Assembly: GCA_900766825.1 (NCBI GenBank)
Contig: CAAFWU010000063.1
Location: 1 to 64,000, forward strand
Source of the DNA: Bacteroidales bacterium
Lineage (GTDB): Bacteria; Bacteroidota; Bacteroidia; Bacteroidales; Marinilabiliaceae
Reading direction: 5' to 3'
DNA: 64,000 bases
The stretch's first letter is position 1. Every line of letters begins with the position of its first letter. A model generated the notes under the pieces. It saw nothing but the letters and a program-made list of their open reading frames with translations. It did no database searches and was not told where the DNA came from. A program made the translations under genes and the position numbers. Below, one piece after another: positions 35,319 through 42,811 of the stretch.

Positions 35319-35349
35319 CAAATGTAGTTTTATATATTTTCCCACCAAA
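35319..35349 (-). promoter_or_regulatory. promoter of the susC-susD operon
   Basis: On the minus strand TTTG (35349-35346), exactly 19 bases, then TACATTTG (35326-35319) is a perfect match to the Bacteroidota sigma consensus TTTG-N19-TAnnTTTG. Confidence 0.8.
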
Positions 35350-35539
35350 AGAAATTGACTAATTTAGAAATCCATTCTTTTGTAGAAAATTCAGCGGAAA
35401 ATATTTCTCATAAGGGTAGGATTATGGACCTAAAACAGAATGGCGATTTTGGGAAACAAAGGCAATGGGGTGGTAAGGGAGGGTACTAAGAACCTATTTT
35501 TTGTGGATTGGAGCAGGAATGCGTGGCGTGGTACACGAG

Positions 35540-35624
35540 TATTTACTGGGAATAAATAAAAATGGGCGATTTTATTTATTGGCAGTAAATAAAATTGAGG
35601 TGATTTATATATTGGCAATAAATA
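35540..35624 (+). repeat. three 19-bp palindromic elements at exact 33-bp period
   Basis: The elements start at 35540, 35573 and 35606 and read TATTTACTGGGAATAAATA, TATTTATTGGCAGTAAATA and TATATATTGGCAATAAATA. Each has TATTTA/TAAATA-type half-sites. The 33-bp period is close to three helical turns. The third copy overlaps the -33 region of the promoter for the AAA ATPase gene, so they look like operator sites. The rest of 35350-35539 shows no gene. Confidence 0.7.
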
Positions 35625-35639
35625 AATGATGTATATTTG
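35611..35639 (+). promoter_or_regulatory. promoter of the AAA ATPase gene
   Basis: ATTG at 35611-35614, 17 bases, then TATATTTG at 35632-35639, a perfect -7 element. The leader would be about 20 bases. Confidence 0.6.
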
Positions 35640-35666
35640 GGCGAAAGAACTTAACACAAAGATGCC

Positions 35667-36941
35667 ATGCAGAAGGAAATATTCAGAATATTGATAAAAG
35701 AGGGTCACGAAAGCATTGCGGAAGTGGAACTATATGAGCGAGCCTTTGAATTTGAAGAGAACGGGCGCTACGTGCTTGTAGGCATACGTCAGGCTGGCAA
35801 ATCGTACCTTCTTTATCAGATGGCCCAAACATTGCTTAAGCAGGGTCATGACATAAGGGAACTGGTTTACGTCAACTTCGACGACGAACGCCTACTTGGC
35901 ATGACAGCCTCAGACTTCGACCTCATACTTCAAGCTCACGCCACTATGTATCAGGACATAAAGCCCATACTATTATTTGACGAAATACAAAACATTGAGG
36001 GGTGGGAACACTTTGCACGCCGCTTGGCAAACCAAAAGTACAAGGTATTCATCACGGGCTCCAACGCCAAGATGCTAAGTAGAGACATTGCCACAACGCT
36101 GGGTGCCAGATACTTCGACGAAAAGGTGTTTCCCTACTCATTCAAGGAGTATTTAGGCGCAAACGGCATTGAGTTGGAGGAAGGTTGGCAATATGGGAGG
36201 CTCCGCAACGTGATTCAGCATCGTTTTGCCGACTACTTTGAGTGGGGCGGATTTCCTGAGTTGCTTCTCTTCAGTAACAAGAGACATTGGCTCAATAGCT
36301 TGTACGAAAAAATTGTGCTGGGAGATGTGATACAACGGAATGGGGTAAAAAACGCTCAAGCCTTGCGACTATCCGTGAAAAGATTGGCAGAAAATGTAAA
36401 ACAACCCACAGCCTACAATCGCTTGGCCAACTTGGTAAAGAGCGCAGGCATATCAACCTCCACGGCATCTATAATTGATTACGTAAGGTTCGTCAAGGAG
36501 GCTTGCCTAATGTTCACGTTAGACAACTATGCATCCAAATTTGTGGAGCGTGAGACATCGAAGAAACATTACTTTACCGACAACGGTCTGCTGAACATAT
36601 TCTTAACAGATGCCAACACAGCATTGTTAGAAAACATGGTGGCCATAGCCCTTTATAAGAAATATAATAAGGACGACGATGCCCCCCAACTATACTACTA
36701 CAACCGAGGCGTGGAAGTGGACTTTTACATACCAAACGAGCAGCAAGCCATACAAGTATCGTACAGCATTCAGGACCCCGAGACAAGACGACGCGAAACT
36801 GCCGCACTCATAGCACTTAACAAATTGTTTCCATTAAGCAAAGCCATGATAGTGACCTACGACGAGGAGGAGGTAATAGAAACAACCGACCTAACTATAG
36901 AGACGGTGCCAGTATGGAAATGGCTATGCGAGATGGAATAG
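35667..36941 (+). CDS. AAA ATPase with DUF4143 C-terminal domain
   Basis: This 424-residue protein has Walker A GIRQAGKSYLL (about 39-49), Walker B ILLFDEIQNIEGW and sensor-type FITGSNAKML, the AAA_14 arrangement. A winged-helix middle follows and then a DUF4143-type domain that normally ends in a PD-(D/E)XK-like motif. Here VEVDFYIPNE is followed by AIQVSYSI: the acidic/lysine pair of an active nuclease (ExK) is replaced by QxS, so nuclease activity is unlikely. These proteins are abundant in Bacteroidota and their role is poorly known; regulation or mobile-element maintenance has been suggested. It is a single gene with operator-like repeats in its promoter. Confidence 0.88.
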   Translation: MQKEIFRILIKEGHESIAEVELYERAFEFEENGRYVLVGIRQAGKSYLLYQMAQTLLKQGHDIRELVYVNFDDERLLGMTASDFDLILQAHATMYQDIKPILLFDEIQNIEGWEHFARRLANQKYKVFITGSNAKMLSRDIATTLGARYFDEKVFPYSFKEYLGANGIELEEGWQYGRLRNVIQHRFADYFEWGGFPELLLFSNKRHWLNSLYEKIVLGDVIQRNGVKNAQALRLSVKRLAENVKQPTAYNRLANLVKSAGISTSTASIIDYVRFVKEACLMFTLDNYASKFVERETSKKHYFTDNGLLNIFLTDANTALLENMVAIALYKKYNKDDDAPQLYYYNRGVEVDFYIPNEQQAIQVSYSIQDPETRRRETAALIALNKLFPLSKAMIVTYDEEEVIETTDLTIETVPVWKWLCEME

Positions 36942-37010
36942 CCTCCCACAAACTCAGCACCCATCCCTCCCCCAACTCTCAAAAAGGGCATAATGCCAAA
37001 AAAAATGCCA

Positions 37011-37041
37011 ATTGATTTTTGATGTTTTATGCATAAATTTG
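37011..37041 (+). promoter_or_regulatory. promoter of ruvX
   Basis: ATTG, exactly 19 bases, then TAAATTTG. The leader would be about 130 bases and includes a GC-rich stretch at 37122-37160. Confidence 0.6.
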
Positions 37042-37180
37042 CCAACTAATGCCGAATTGACGCAAATGAGCAACACCAAAGGTTGCAAAGAAACCTCAAG
37101 CAACCCAAGGCATTGCAGTTTCTGACGCCCCGCGCGGTTCTGAGTGTTGCGCCCCCAGCGCCAAAAGCAAATAACAAAAG

Positions 37181-37624
37181 ATGAGCAGGATATTAGCAAT
37201 AGACTATGGCAAAAAACGCTGCGGCATAGCAGTGAGCGACCCCATGCGCATTGTGGCTGGAGGTCTGACCACTGTAAGCTCCGCCGAACTGCCAGCCTAC
37301 ATAAAAAAATATGTTCAGCAGGAGGACGTGGGCATAATTGTGATTGGCGAGCCCAAGAAGATGGATGGCACAGAATCTGAAACCATGACCTACATCCGCC
37401 CATTTCTGAACCACCTGCGCAAAGTCTTGCCAGACATGCCGCTGGCTCTGGTGGACGAACGCTTCACAACCAAATTGGCACAACGAGCCATGATCGATGG
37501 CGGAGTGAAGAAAAAAGGACGCGACAACAAAAACGGCGTGGTGGACATGGTCTCGGCCACCATTATTTTAGAGACTTTTATGGACATGGAACGAAACGGA
37601 GTGAAGCCAAACATCGTAAAATAA
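37181..37624 (+). CDS. ruvX: YqgF/RuvX Holliday-junction resolvase-like nuclease
   Basis: This 147-residue RNase H-fold protein acts on Holliday junctions and is also implicated in pre-16S rRNA 5' end processing. Landmarks are the N-terminal RILAIDYGKKRCGIAVSD (catalytic Asp near residue 8), VIGEPKKMDGTES with the conserved Glu, and LVDERFTTKLA with a further acidic residue, and a C-terminal DMVSATIILE with the last Asp. Length is normal. It precedes def by 79 bases; ruvX-def adjacency is, from memory, common in Bacteroidales. Confidence 0.93.
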   Translation: MSRILAIDYGKKRCGIAVSDPMRIVAGGLTTVSSAELPAYIKKYVQQEDVGIIVIGEPKKMDGTESETMTYIRPFLNHLRKVLPDMPLALVDERFTTKLAQRAMIDGGVKKKGRDNKNGVVDMVSATIILETFMDMERNGVKPNIVK

Positions 37625-37703
37625 AAAGGCGCAAAAAGGTTAAAACACCAGCTTGCTTACATAGCTCACTCCTTATATATAATAAGACACAGAAAATAAA
37701 GAT

Positions 37704-38255
37704 ATGCAACTTCCCATTTGCCTATACGGCCACCCTGTGCTGCGCAAAGTGGCTCACGATATCGATGCCAACTATCCCGACTTGCAAAAACTCATTGCCG
37801 ACATGTTCGAGACCATGTATAAGTCCGACGGCATAGGCTTGGCAGCTCCTCAGATTGGGCGCGACATCCGTCTCTTTGTTATCGACGCATCGCCTCTGGC
37901 CGAGGACTACGAGGAGGTTAAAGACTTCAAACGTGTGTTCATCAACGCCCACATTGTGCGACGCGGAGGCAACATCATAGAGACCAACGAAGGATGCCTC
38001 AGCCTACCAGGCATCAACGAGTACGTCAAACGCGACGACGAGATAGAGATCGACTATCTGGACGAAAACCTTCAGCCCCATCACGAGATCATCAAGGGCT
38101 ACGCCGCCGTGGTGGTTCAGCACGAGTACGACCACACCGATGGCATGATGTTCATTGACCACCTCGGCATGCTGCGCAAAAGGCTCATCAAGAACAAACT
38201 TTTGGCCATTGCAAAAGGCAAAGTACGTGTGGGATATCGCACTGTAAACCAATAA
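37704..38255 (+). CDS. def: peptide deformylase
   Basis: This 183-residue metalloenzyme removes the formyl group from nascent protein N-termini. All three family motifs are present: GIGLAAPQIG (43-52), EGCLSLPGI with metal ligand Cys98, and QHEYDHTDG with ligands His140 and His144 and catalytic Glu141. Length matches type I deformylase. dnaN starts 36 bases later, so ruvX-def-dnaN may be one transcript. Confidence 0.97.
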   Translation: MQLPICLYGHPVLRKVAHDIDANYPDLQKLIADMFETMYKSDGIGLAAPQIGRDIRLFVIDASPLAEDYEEVKDFKRVFINAHIVRRGGNIIETNEGCLSLPGINEYVKRDDEIEIDYLDENLQPHHEIIKGYAAVVVQHEYDHTDGMMFIDHLGMLRKRLIKNKLLAIAKGKVRVGYRTVNQ

Positions 38256-38291
38256 AAAAGATATTAACGTAAATCAAAACATAACATAGCA

Positions 38292-39413
38292 ATGAAATTT
38301 AGTGTGTCCAGCTCCGACCTTTTGGCCAGACTTCAGACCATGGGCAAGGTCATCGAGGACAAAAACTCCCTTCCTGCTCTGACCAACTTCCACTTCTCGC
38401 TCAATGGCGAGATGCTCGTCATCACCTCGGCCAACAACGAGATGCGCATGACGTCGGTGCTGACAGTAAACAACTTAGACGGCTCAAACTGCAACATATG
38501 CGTGCCTGGCACAAGGCTTGCTGAATACCTCAAAAACCTCTCCGACCAGCCCGTGACATTCTCGGTGCCCGAGGGGTCGCTCTCCATGGAGATAACCTCC
38601 CTCACTGGTCGTGCCGTTCAGGCTTGCGTATCGGCCGATGACTACCCTGCCGAGCAACAGCCCGAAGGCGAAGTCAAGAGCATACAGATGAGCGAGATGA
38701 CCCTCCTCGCGGGCATCAACGCCACCATCTTTGCCACCAGCAACGACACGCTCCGCCCCGTTATGAGCGGCATCTATATGGACATTGAGCCAACACAGGT
38801 TAGCTTTGTGGCCACCGACACACACAAGATGGCTTGCTACAGCCGCACCGATGTCAACACCAACGACATCACCCAAGGCATTGTAATTAGCAAACGCACC
38901 GCCAACCTTCTCAAAGGCATCCTGAGCAAGACCGAGGAGCCCGTAAACATCTCCTTCAGCGAGAAAAACGTGGTCTTCGAGAGCGGAACCTATAAATTCA
39001 GCAGCCGACTCGTAGAGGGTCTTTTCCCTCAGTATAAGACCGTTATCCCCACCAACAACGAGGCACGCGTTGTCGTCAACCGCACCGATTTGGTCAAAGG
39101 TTTGGCACGCGTATCGGTCTTCGTAGACACCACACTGCTGGTCAAGTGCGAGCTCCGTTCCAACTCAATGCACATCAGCACTCAGGACCTCGACTTCTCC
39201 TGCTCCGACAACGAGACAATCCCATGCAGCTACGATGGCAACGAGATGTCCGTTGGCTTCAGCGTTGAGCACCTCACAGCATCCCTCAACAACATCGAGG
39301 CCGACGAGGTTGTCATGAGCCTCTCCGACCCCTCTCGTCCTGGCATCATATCGCCCTCCATCGAGAAGGAAAACGAGAAAGTGCTCATCATCATCATGCC
39401 TATGAAGGTATAG
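38292..39413 (+). CDS. dnaN: DNA polymerase III beta subunit (sliding clamp)
   Basis: The 373-residue protein has the three-domain clamp pattern. The N-terminus is MKFSVSSSDLLARLQTMGKV, the middle holds SGIYMDIEPTQVSFVATDTHKMA, and the C-terminus ends in the typical IIIMPMKV. As a ring dimer it tethers the replicase and binds partners through a hydrophobic cleft. Length and order are those of the family. It is not next to dnaA here, as is usual in Bacteroidota. A hairpin terminator follows. Confidence 0.96.
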   Translation: MKFSVSSSDLLARLQTMGKVIEDKNSLPALTNFHFSLNGEMLVITSANNEMRMTSVLTVNNLDGSNCNICVPGTRLAEYLKNLSDQPVTFSVPEGSLSMEITSLTGRAVQACVSADDYPAEQQPEGEVKSIQMSEMTLLAGINATIFATSNDTLRPVMSGIYMDIEPTQVSFVATDTHKMACYSRTDVNTNDITQGIVISKRTANLLKGILSKTEEPVNISFSEKNVVFESGTYKFSSRLVEGLFPQYKTVIPTNNEARVVVNRTDLVKGLARVSVFVDTTLLVKCELRSNSMHISTQDLDFSCSDNETIPCSYDGNEMSVGFSVEHLTASLNNIEADEVVMSLSDPSRPGIISPSIEKENEKVLIIIMPMKV

Positions 39414-39422
39414 CACACCATT

Positions 39423-39490
39423 GCGGTGTCGGACAACAAGCGTAAGCCCCTAAGACTAACCTTGTTGCTCGGCACCGCTCTTCTCTTTTT
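39423..39490 (+). terminator. terminator after dnaN
   Basis: An 18-bp imperfect stem (39423-39440 with 39461-39478; 15 matches plus one wobble) is followed by TCTTCTCTTTTTC. ispE starts 40 bases later. Confidence 0.65.
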
Positions 39491-39529
39491 CACCATCCCC
39501 CCACCCGACTAAAACGAAGCGAGAGACCA

Positions 39530-40384
39530 ATGCTCACCTTTCCGAACGTGAAGATAAACTTGGGGCTCAATGTTGTGAGCCGCCGACCCGATGGCTACCA
39601 TAACATCGAGAGCATCTTCTGCCCCGTGGCTCTGACCGATGTGCTGGAAATTGCCATGCCCACCGACCAACAGACCGACGTATCGTTAGTCCAAAGCGGG
39701 CGAGACTGTGGCGTGACCGACATAGAGAAGAACCTATGCGTCAAGGCCTACCGAGCTTTGGCTCAATCGCTCAACGATTGGGGACACACAGCCAAGCTGC
39801 CCCATGTGGCCATGGCCCTCCACAAAGAGGTGCCAACAGGCGCAGGCTTAGGCGGAGGCTCTTCGGACGCCACCATGGTCATTAGCCAGCTCAACGCATT
39901 GCTCCACTTGGGTCTCACAACCGACCAGATGCGAGCAGTGGCCGTAAAGGTAGGAGCCGACTGCCCTTTTTTTGTAGACAACCGCACGGCCTACGTCAGC
40001 GGCATAGGCGACCATCTGGAACCCTTCGAGGTCAGCCAACTTAGCGGACTGAAGATTGTGATTGTGAAACCCGACGTCTTTGTCTCCACCAAAGAGGCCT
40101 ACGCTGGCATAGTGCCCCAACACCCCACACAAAACGTGAGAGACATTGTAAGAATGCCCATTGAAGTATGGCGAAACGAACTGCGCAACGACTTCGAACC
40201 CAGCGTAATGGCCAAGTGCCCCGTTGTGGCCAAGGTTAAAGACCGACTCTACAACTTGGGCGCCACCTATGCACAAATGTCGGGCAGCGGAGCATCGGTA
40301 TTCGGTCTCTTCAAACCAGCAGACCCTCTGCCATCGGCTGCAGACTTTCCCAATATGTTCTTTTGGCAAGGGGAACTCAACTAA
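39530..40384 (+). CDS. ispE: 4-diphosphocytidyl-2-C-methyl-D-erythritol kinase
   Basis: This 284-residue GHMP kinase phosphorylates CDP-methylerythritol in the MEP isoprenoid pathway. Key segments are FPNVKINLGLNVVSRRPDGYHN (split) with the catalytic Lys, the ATP-binding PTGAGLGGGSSDA near 103, and the third GHMP motif MSGSGASVFGLF near the C-terminus. Length is normal. The start at 39530 gives the expected N-terminus. It is followed by a 126-base gap with no obvious signal before the TPR-SpoIIE pair. Confidence 0.97.
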   Translation: MLTFPNVKINLGLNVVSRRPDGYHNIESIFCPVALTDVLEIAMPTDQQTDVSLVQSGRDCGVTDIEKNLCVKAYRALAQSLNDWGHTAKLPHVAMALHKEVPTGAGLGGGSSDATMVISQLNALLHLGLTTDQMRAVAVKVGADCPFFVDNRTAYVSGIGDHLEPFEVSQLSGLKIVIVKPDVFVSTKEAYAGIVPQHPTQNVRDIVRMPIEVWRNELRNDFEPSVMAKCPVVAKVKDRLYNLGATYAQMSGSGASVFGLFKPADPLPSAADFPNMFFWQGELN

Positions 40385-40510
40385 CGCTCCCACCCCCACC
40401 ACATAGAAATCGCCCTAAAAGAAAAACGAACAGCAAGCACCCCAAAAGAGACCTACTAACAAAAGAAAACCTACAAAGCAACAAAGGTTGCAAATGAGAA
40501 AAGAATAGAT

Positions 40511-42799
40511 ATGCGCATTAAGCACCTGCTAATCATATTACTACTAAGCGTGTGGGCATCAGTCCAGTGCCATGCACAGAAGCCAAAGGCTGACGTGCGT
40601 GGGCCGTTGGTCTATGACACCAACTTGGTGGTGGACTCGGCCATGATCCGCGTGCTTAACAACGCCAACCATTTGTCGCATATCTGGATAAAAGAGGCCG
40701 AGCGAGTGGCCCAAACCAACGACGAGAAAAAGATTGTTAGTTGCCTCTGGGCTTTTCTGAACACCGCCAACGGCAACCGCACTGGCGTTAGAGACACTCT
40801 CGAGAGTGCCATAAACCACTTTGCATCCCGCTCCGACTCCATAGCCATCAAAGGGCAGGCCATAGCCCTATGCATCAGAGGCTTCTACGACATAGAGACC
40901 CAACAAGAGCCCACCGACCGCGACCTGAAACATGCCGAACGACTGGCAAAACGCTGCGGCAGCCCACTGGTGGAGTTGGCCAGCATGTACTACCGCAGCC
41001 TCCTCTACCTCCGCAACATGCGCTACGTTGAGGCCGCCTACTGCACCCGCACCCTGCTGGCACGATGCGGCGAGGTGGGCAAACCAGCCATGCGCTTCTG
41101 GGCACGCATGTCGCTCCTCCAAATCTACTCCCGCATACACGTAGAGGCTGCAGCCTACGAGAGTGCCGTCAACATAGAGCGCGAACCATTCTACAAAAGT
41201 CAGCCAACGCTGGCCATGGCCTACTACTTTGCCTTGGCCGAAGACCACTACCGACGTAGGCTGTACGACAAAGCCCTCGAACTATCGGAACGTGCCGACT
41301 TCATCGATGGCGACAGCCTAACCACACTCTCTATGCGATGGAAGATGGCTCTGATCCGAGGTAAGATACTCATTGCCAAGGGCAAAGTCAAAGAGGCGGA
41401 ACATACTCTTGCCTATTGTCAAAACAACATTCAGGTTGTAGACCCCCGCATATGCGATGCCGAATACTCGCGCTATCACCTCGTTTTGGCTCAGGCACAA
41501 ATTCAGATGCTCAAGGGCAAGGTGGCTCAGGCCGAGCAGACAATACTTATGGCCTACATTCCCACCACCATGCTCACGCGCGATGCCTTTGCAACCCAAT
41601 ACAACGAGTTGCTGGAGCAAATCTACGTGGCCGAAGGAGACTACGCCAATGCCCGCCGAGCCTTGGACACCAAAAACCAAATGCATAACTACGCTCAGCT
41701 GGAGAACGCTCGCATCCGATCCAAAGATATGGAAATTGCCTTCCGCGAAGACACCACTGTGCTACGCCACCGCATGATGCTCAACAACAGTCAGGAAGAG
41801 ATAGACGATATCAAACGCCACATAAGCATCTGGTTGTCAGTAACATTAGTTATCATCATCGTTATTCTCACGGTGGTCTTTCTCTACAACCGAGGTCAGC
41901 GCGAACGCCGCCGCAAACGCGAAGAGGCGTTCTACAACCATTTGGCACAAGAGGTGGAACGCCACACCGCCGAGAGCGTGGAGCAAAACGAACAGATTAA
42001 AAACAAAAACAAGTATATACTGGACAGTCAGACCTACGCCCGCCGTATGCAACGCGGCCTAATGCCAAACATCAGCAACCTCAAAAACTTGGGCGTGGTC
42101 GACTCGTTCAAACTCATGAGCTCAACCGACAACTCACATGGCTCATTCTACTCCTACCGCAAACTGGGCGAGAACAAAATTGCCATCTGCTGCGCCAACA
42201 CAGGATGGAACGGAGTGCCAGGAGCCATGCTGACCATGGTGGGAATATCGCTCTTCAACGACGTGGTGAACAGTTGCTTTGGTCACCAACACAAAACAGC
42301 AGAAGATGGCACCAACAGCCAGAAAGTCAAGGCTTCGCACATTCTCTCACTCATCGACCACGGCACCATAACACGTCTGCCCGACCAAAAATGGCGCAAT
42401 AGCATGGAGATGAGCGTGACCATTATAGACACCGCCCGAAGGCAGATTAACTTCGCATCCGCCCAGCAACCCGCCCTGTGGGTTCACAATGGCAAAGTGC
42501 TACCTCTGGAGGCTGGCGAAAAACGTGTGGGCGACAACACAGTAGCTCTCCCCATCGACATTGTGGTCAACTATTCGCCCACCGACAAACTCTTCCTCTT
42601 CAGCACCGCCGTGACCCACATTATTGGTGGGCGCACCAACACCGAACTTGGCTTTCAGGGACTTAGCGATATGATTGGTCACATTGTCCACCTTCCCCCA
42701 AGTCTTCATAAAGAGGCACTGCTCAACGAGTTGCAGATATGGAAATCGGGTGCCACACCAACCGAGGATATGCTAATCATAGGCCTAACGCTTCACTAA
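40511..42799 (+). CDS. TPR-TM protein with degenerate SpoIIE/PP2C domain (probable pseudophosphatase)
   Basis: This 762-residue protein has a signal peptide (to about residue 22), a periplasmic TPR-like helical region (about 35-400), one transmembrane segment (about 437-460, WLSVTLVIIIVILTVVFLY), a charged coiled coil and a cytoplasmic SpoIIE-like domain (about 510-762). The metal-binding positions seen in its neighbour are lost: GGDF is HGSF here (543-546), GDATGHG is CANTGWNG (561-568), and TSDG is replaced by FSTA. The GVPGA turn and the final EDMLIIGL are kept. It is therefore probably catalytically dead and may regulate or scaffold. It lies 12 bases before the intact paralogue. Confidence 0.85.
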   Translation: MRIKHLLIILLLSVWASVQCHAQKPKADVRGPLVYDTNLVVDSAMIRVLNNANHLSHIWIKEAERVAQTNDEKKIVSCLWAFLNTANGNRTGVRDTLESAINHFASRSDSIAIKGQAIALCIRGFYDIETQQEPTDRDLKHAERLAKRCGSPLVELASMYYRSLLYLRNMRYVEAAYCTRTLLARCGEVGKPAMRFWARMSLLQIYSRIHVEAAAYESAVNIEREPFYKSQPTLAMAYYFALAEDHYRRRLYDKALELSERADFIDGDSLTTLSMRWKMALIRGKILIAKGKVKEAEHTLAYCQNNIQVVDPRICDAEYSRYHLVLAQAQIQMLKGKVAQAEQTILMAYIPTTMLTRDAFATQYNELLEQIYVAEGDYANARRALDTKNQMHNYAQLENARIRSKDMEIAFREDTTVLRHRMMLNNSQEEIDDIKRHISIWLSVTLVIIIVILTVVFLYNRGQRERRRKREEAFYNHLAQEVERHTAESVEQNEQIKNKNKYILDSQTYARRMQRGLMPNISNLKNLGVVDSFKLMSSTDNSHGSFYSYRKLGENKIAICCANTGWNGVPGAMLTMVGISLFNDVVNSCFGHQHKTAEDGTNSQKVKASHILSLIDHGTITRLPDQKWRNSMEMSVTIIDTARRQINFASAQQPALWVHNGKVLPLEAGEKRVGDNTVALPIDIVVNYSPTDKLFLFSTAVTHIIGGRTNTELGFQGLSDMIGHIVHLPPSLHKEALLNELQIWKSGATPTEDMLIIGLTLH

Positions 42800-42811
42800 C
42801 ATCAGAGCCCT

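Noticed and set aside
35107..35358. 83-aa plus-strand frame in the susC leader region
   Set aside because: It overlaps the perfect minus-strand promoter and leader, has no family motif and no upstream promoter.
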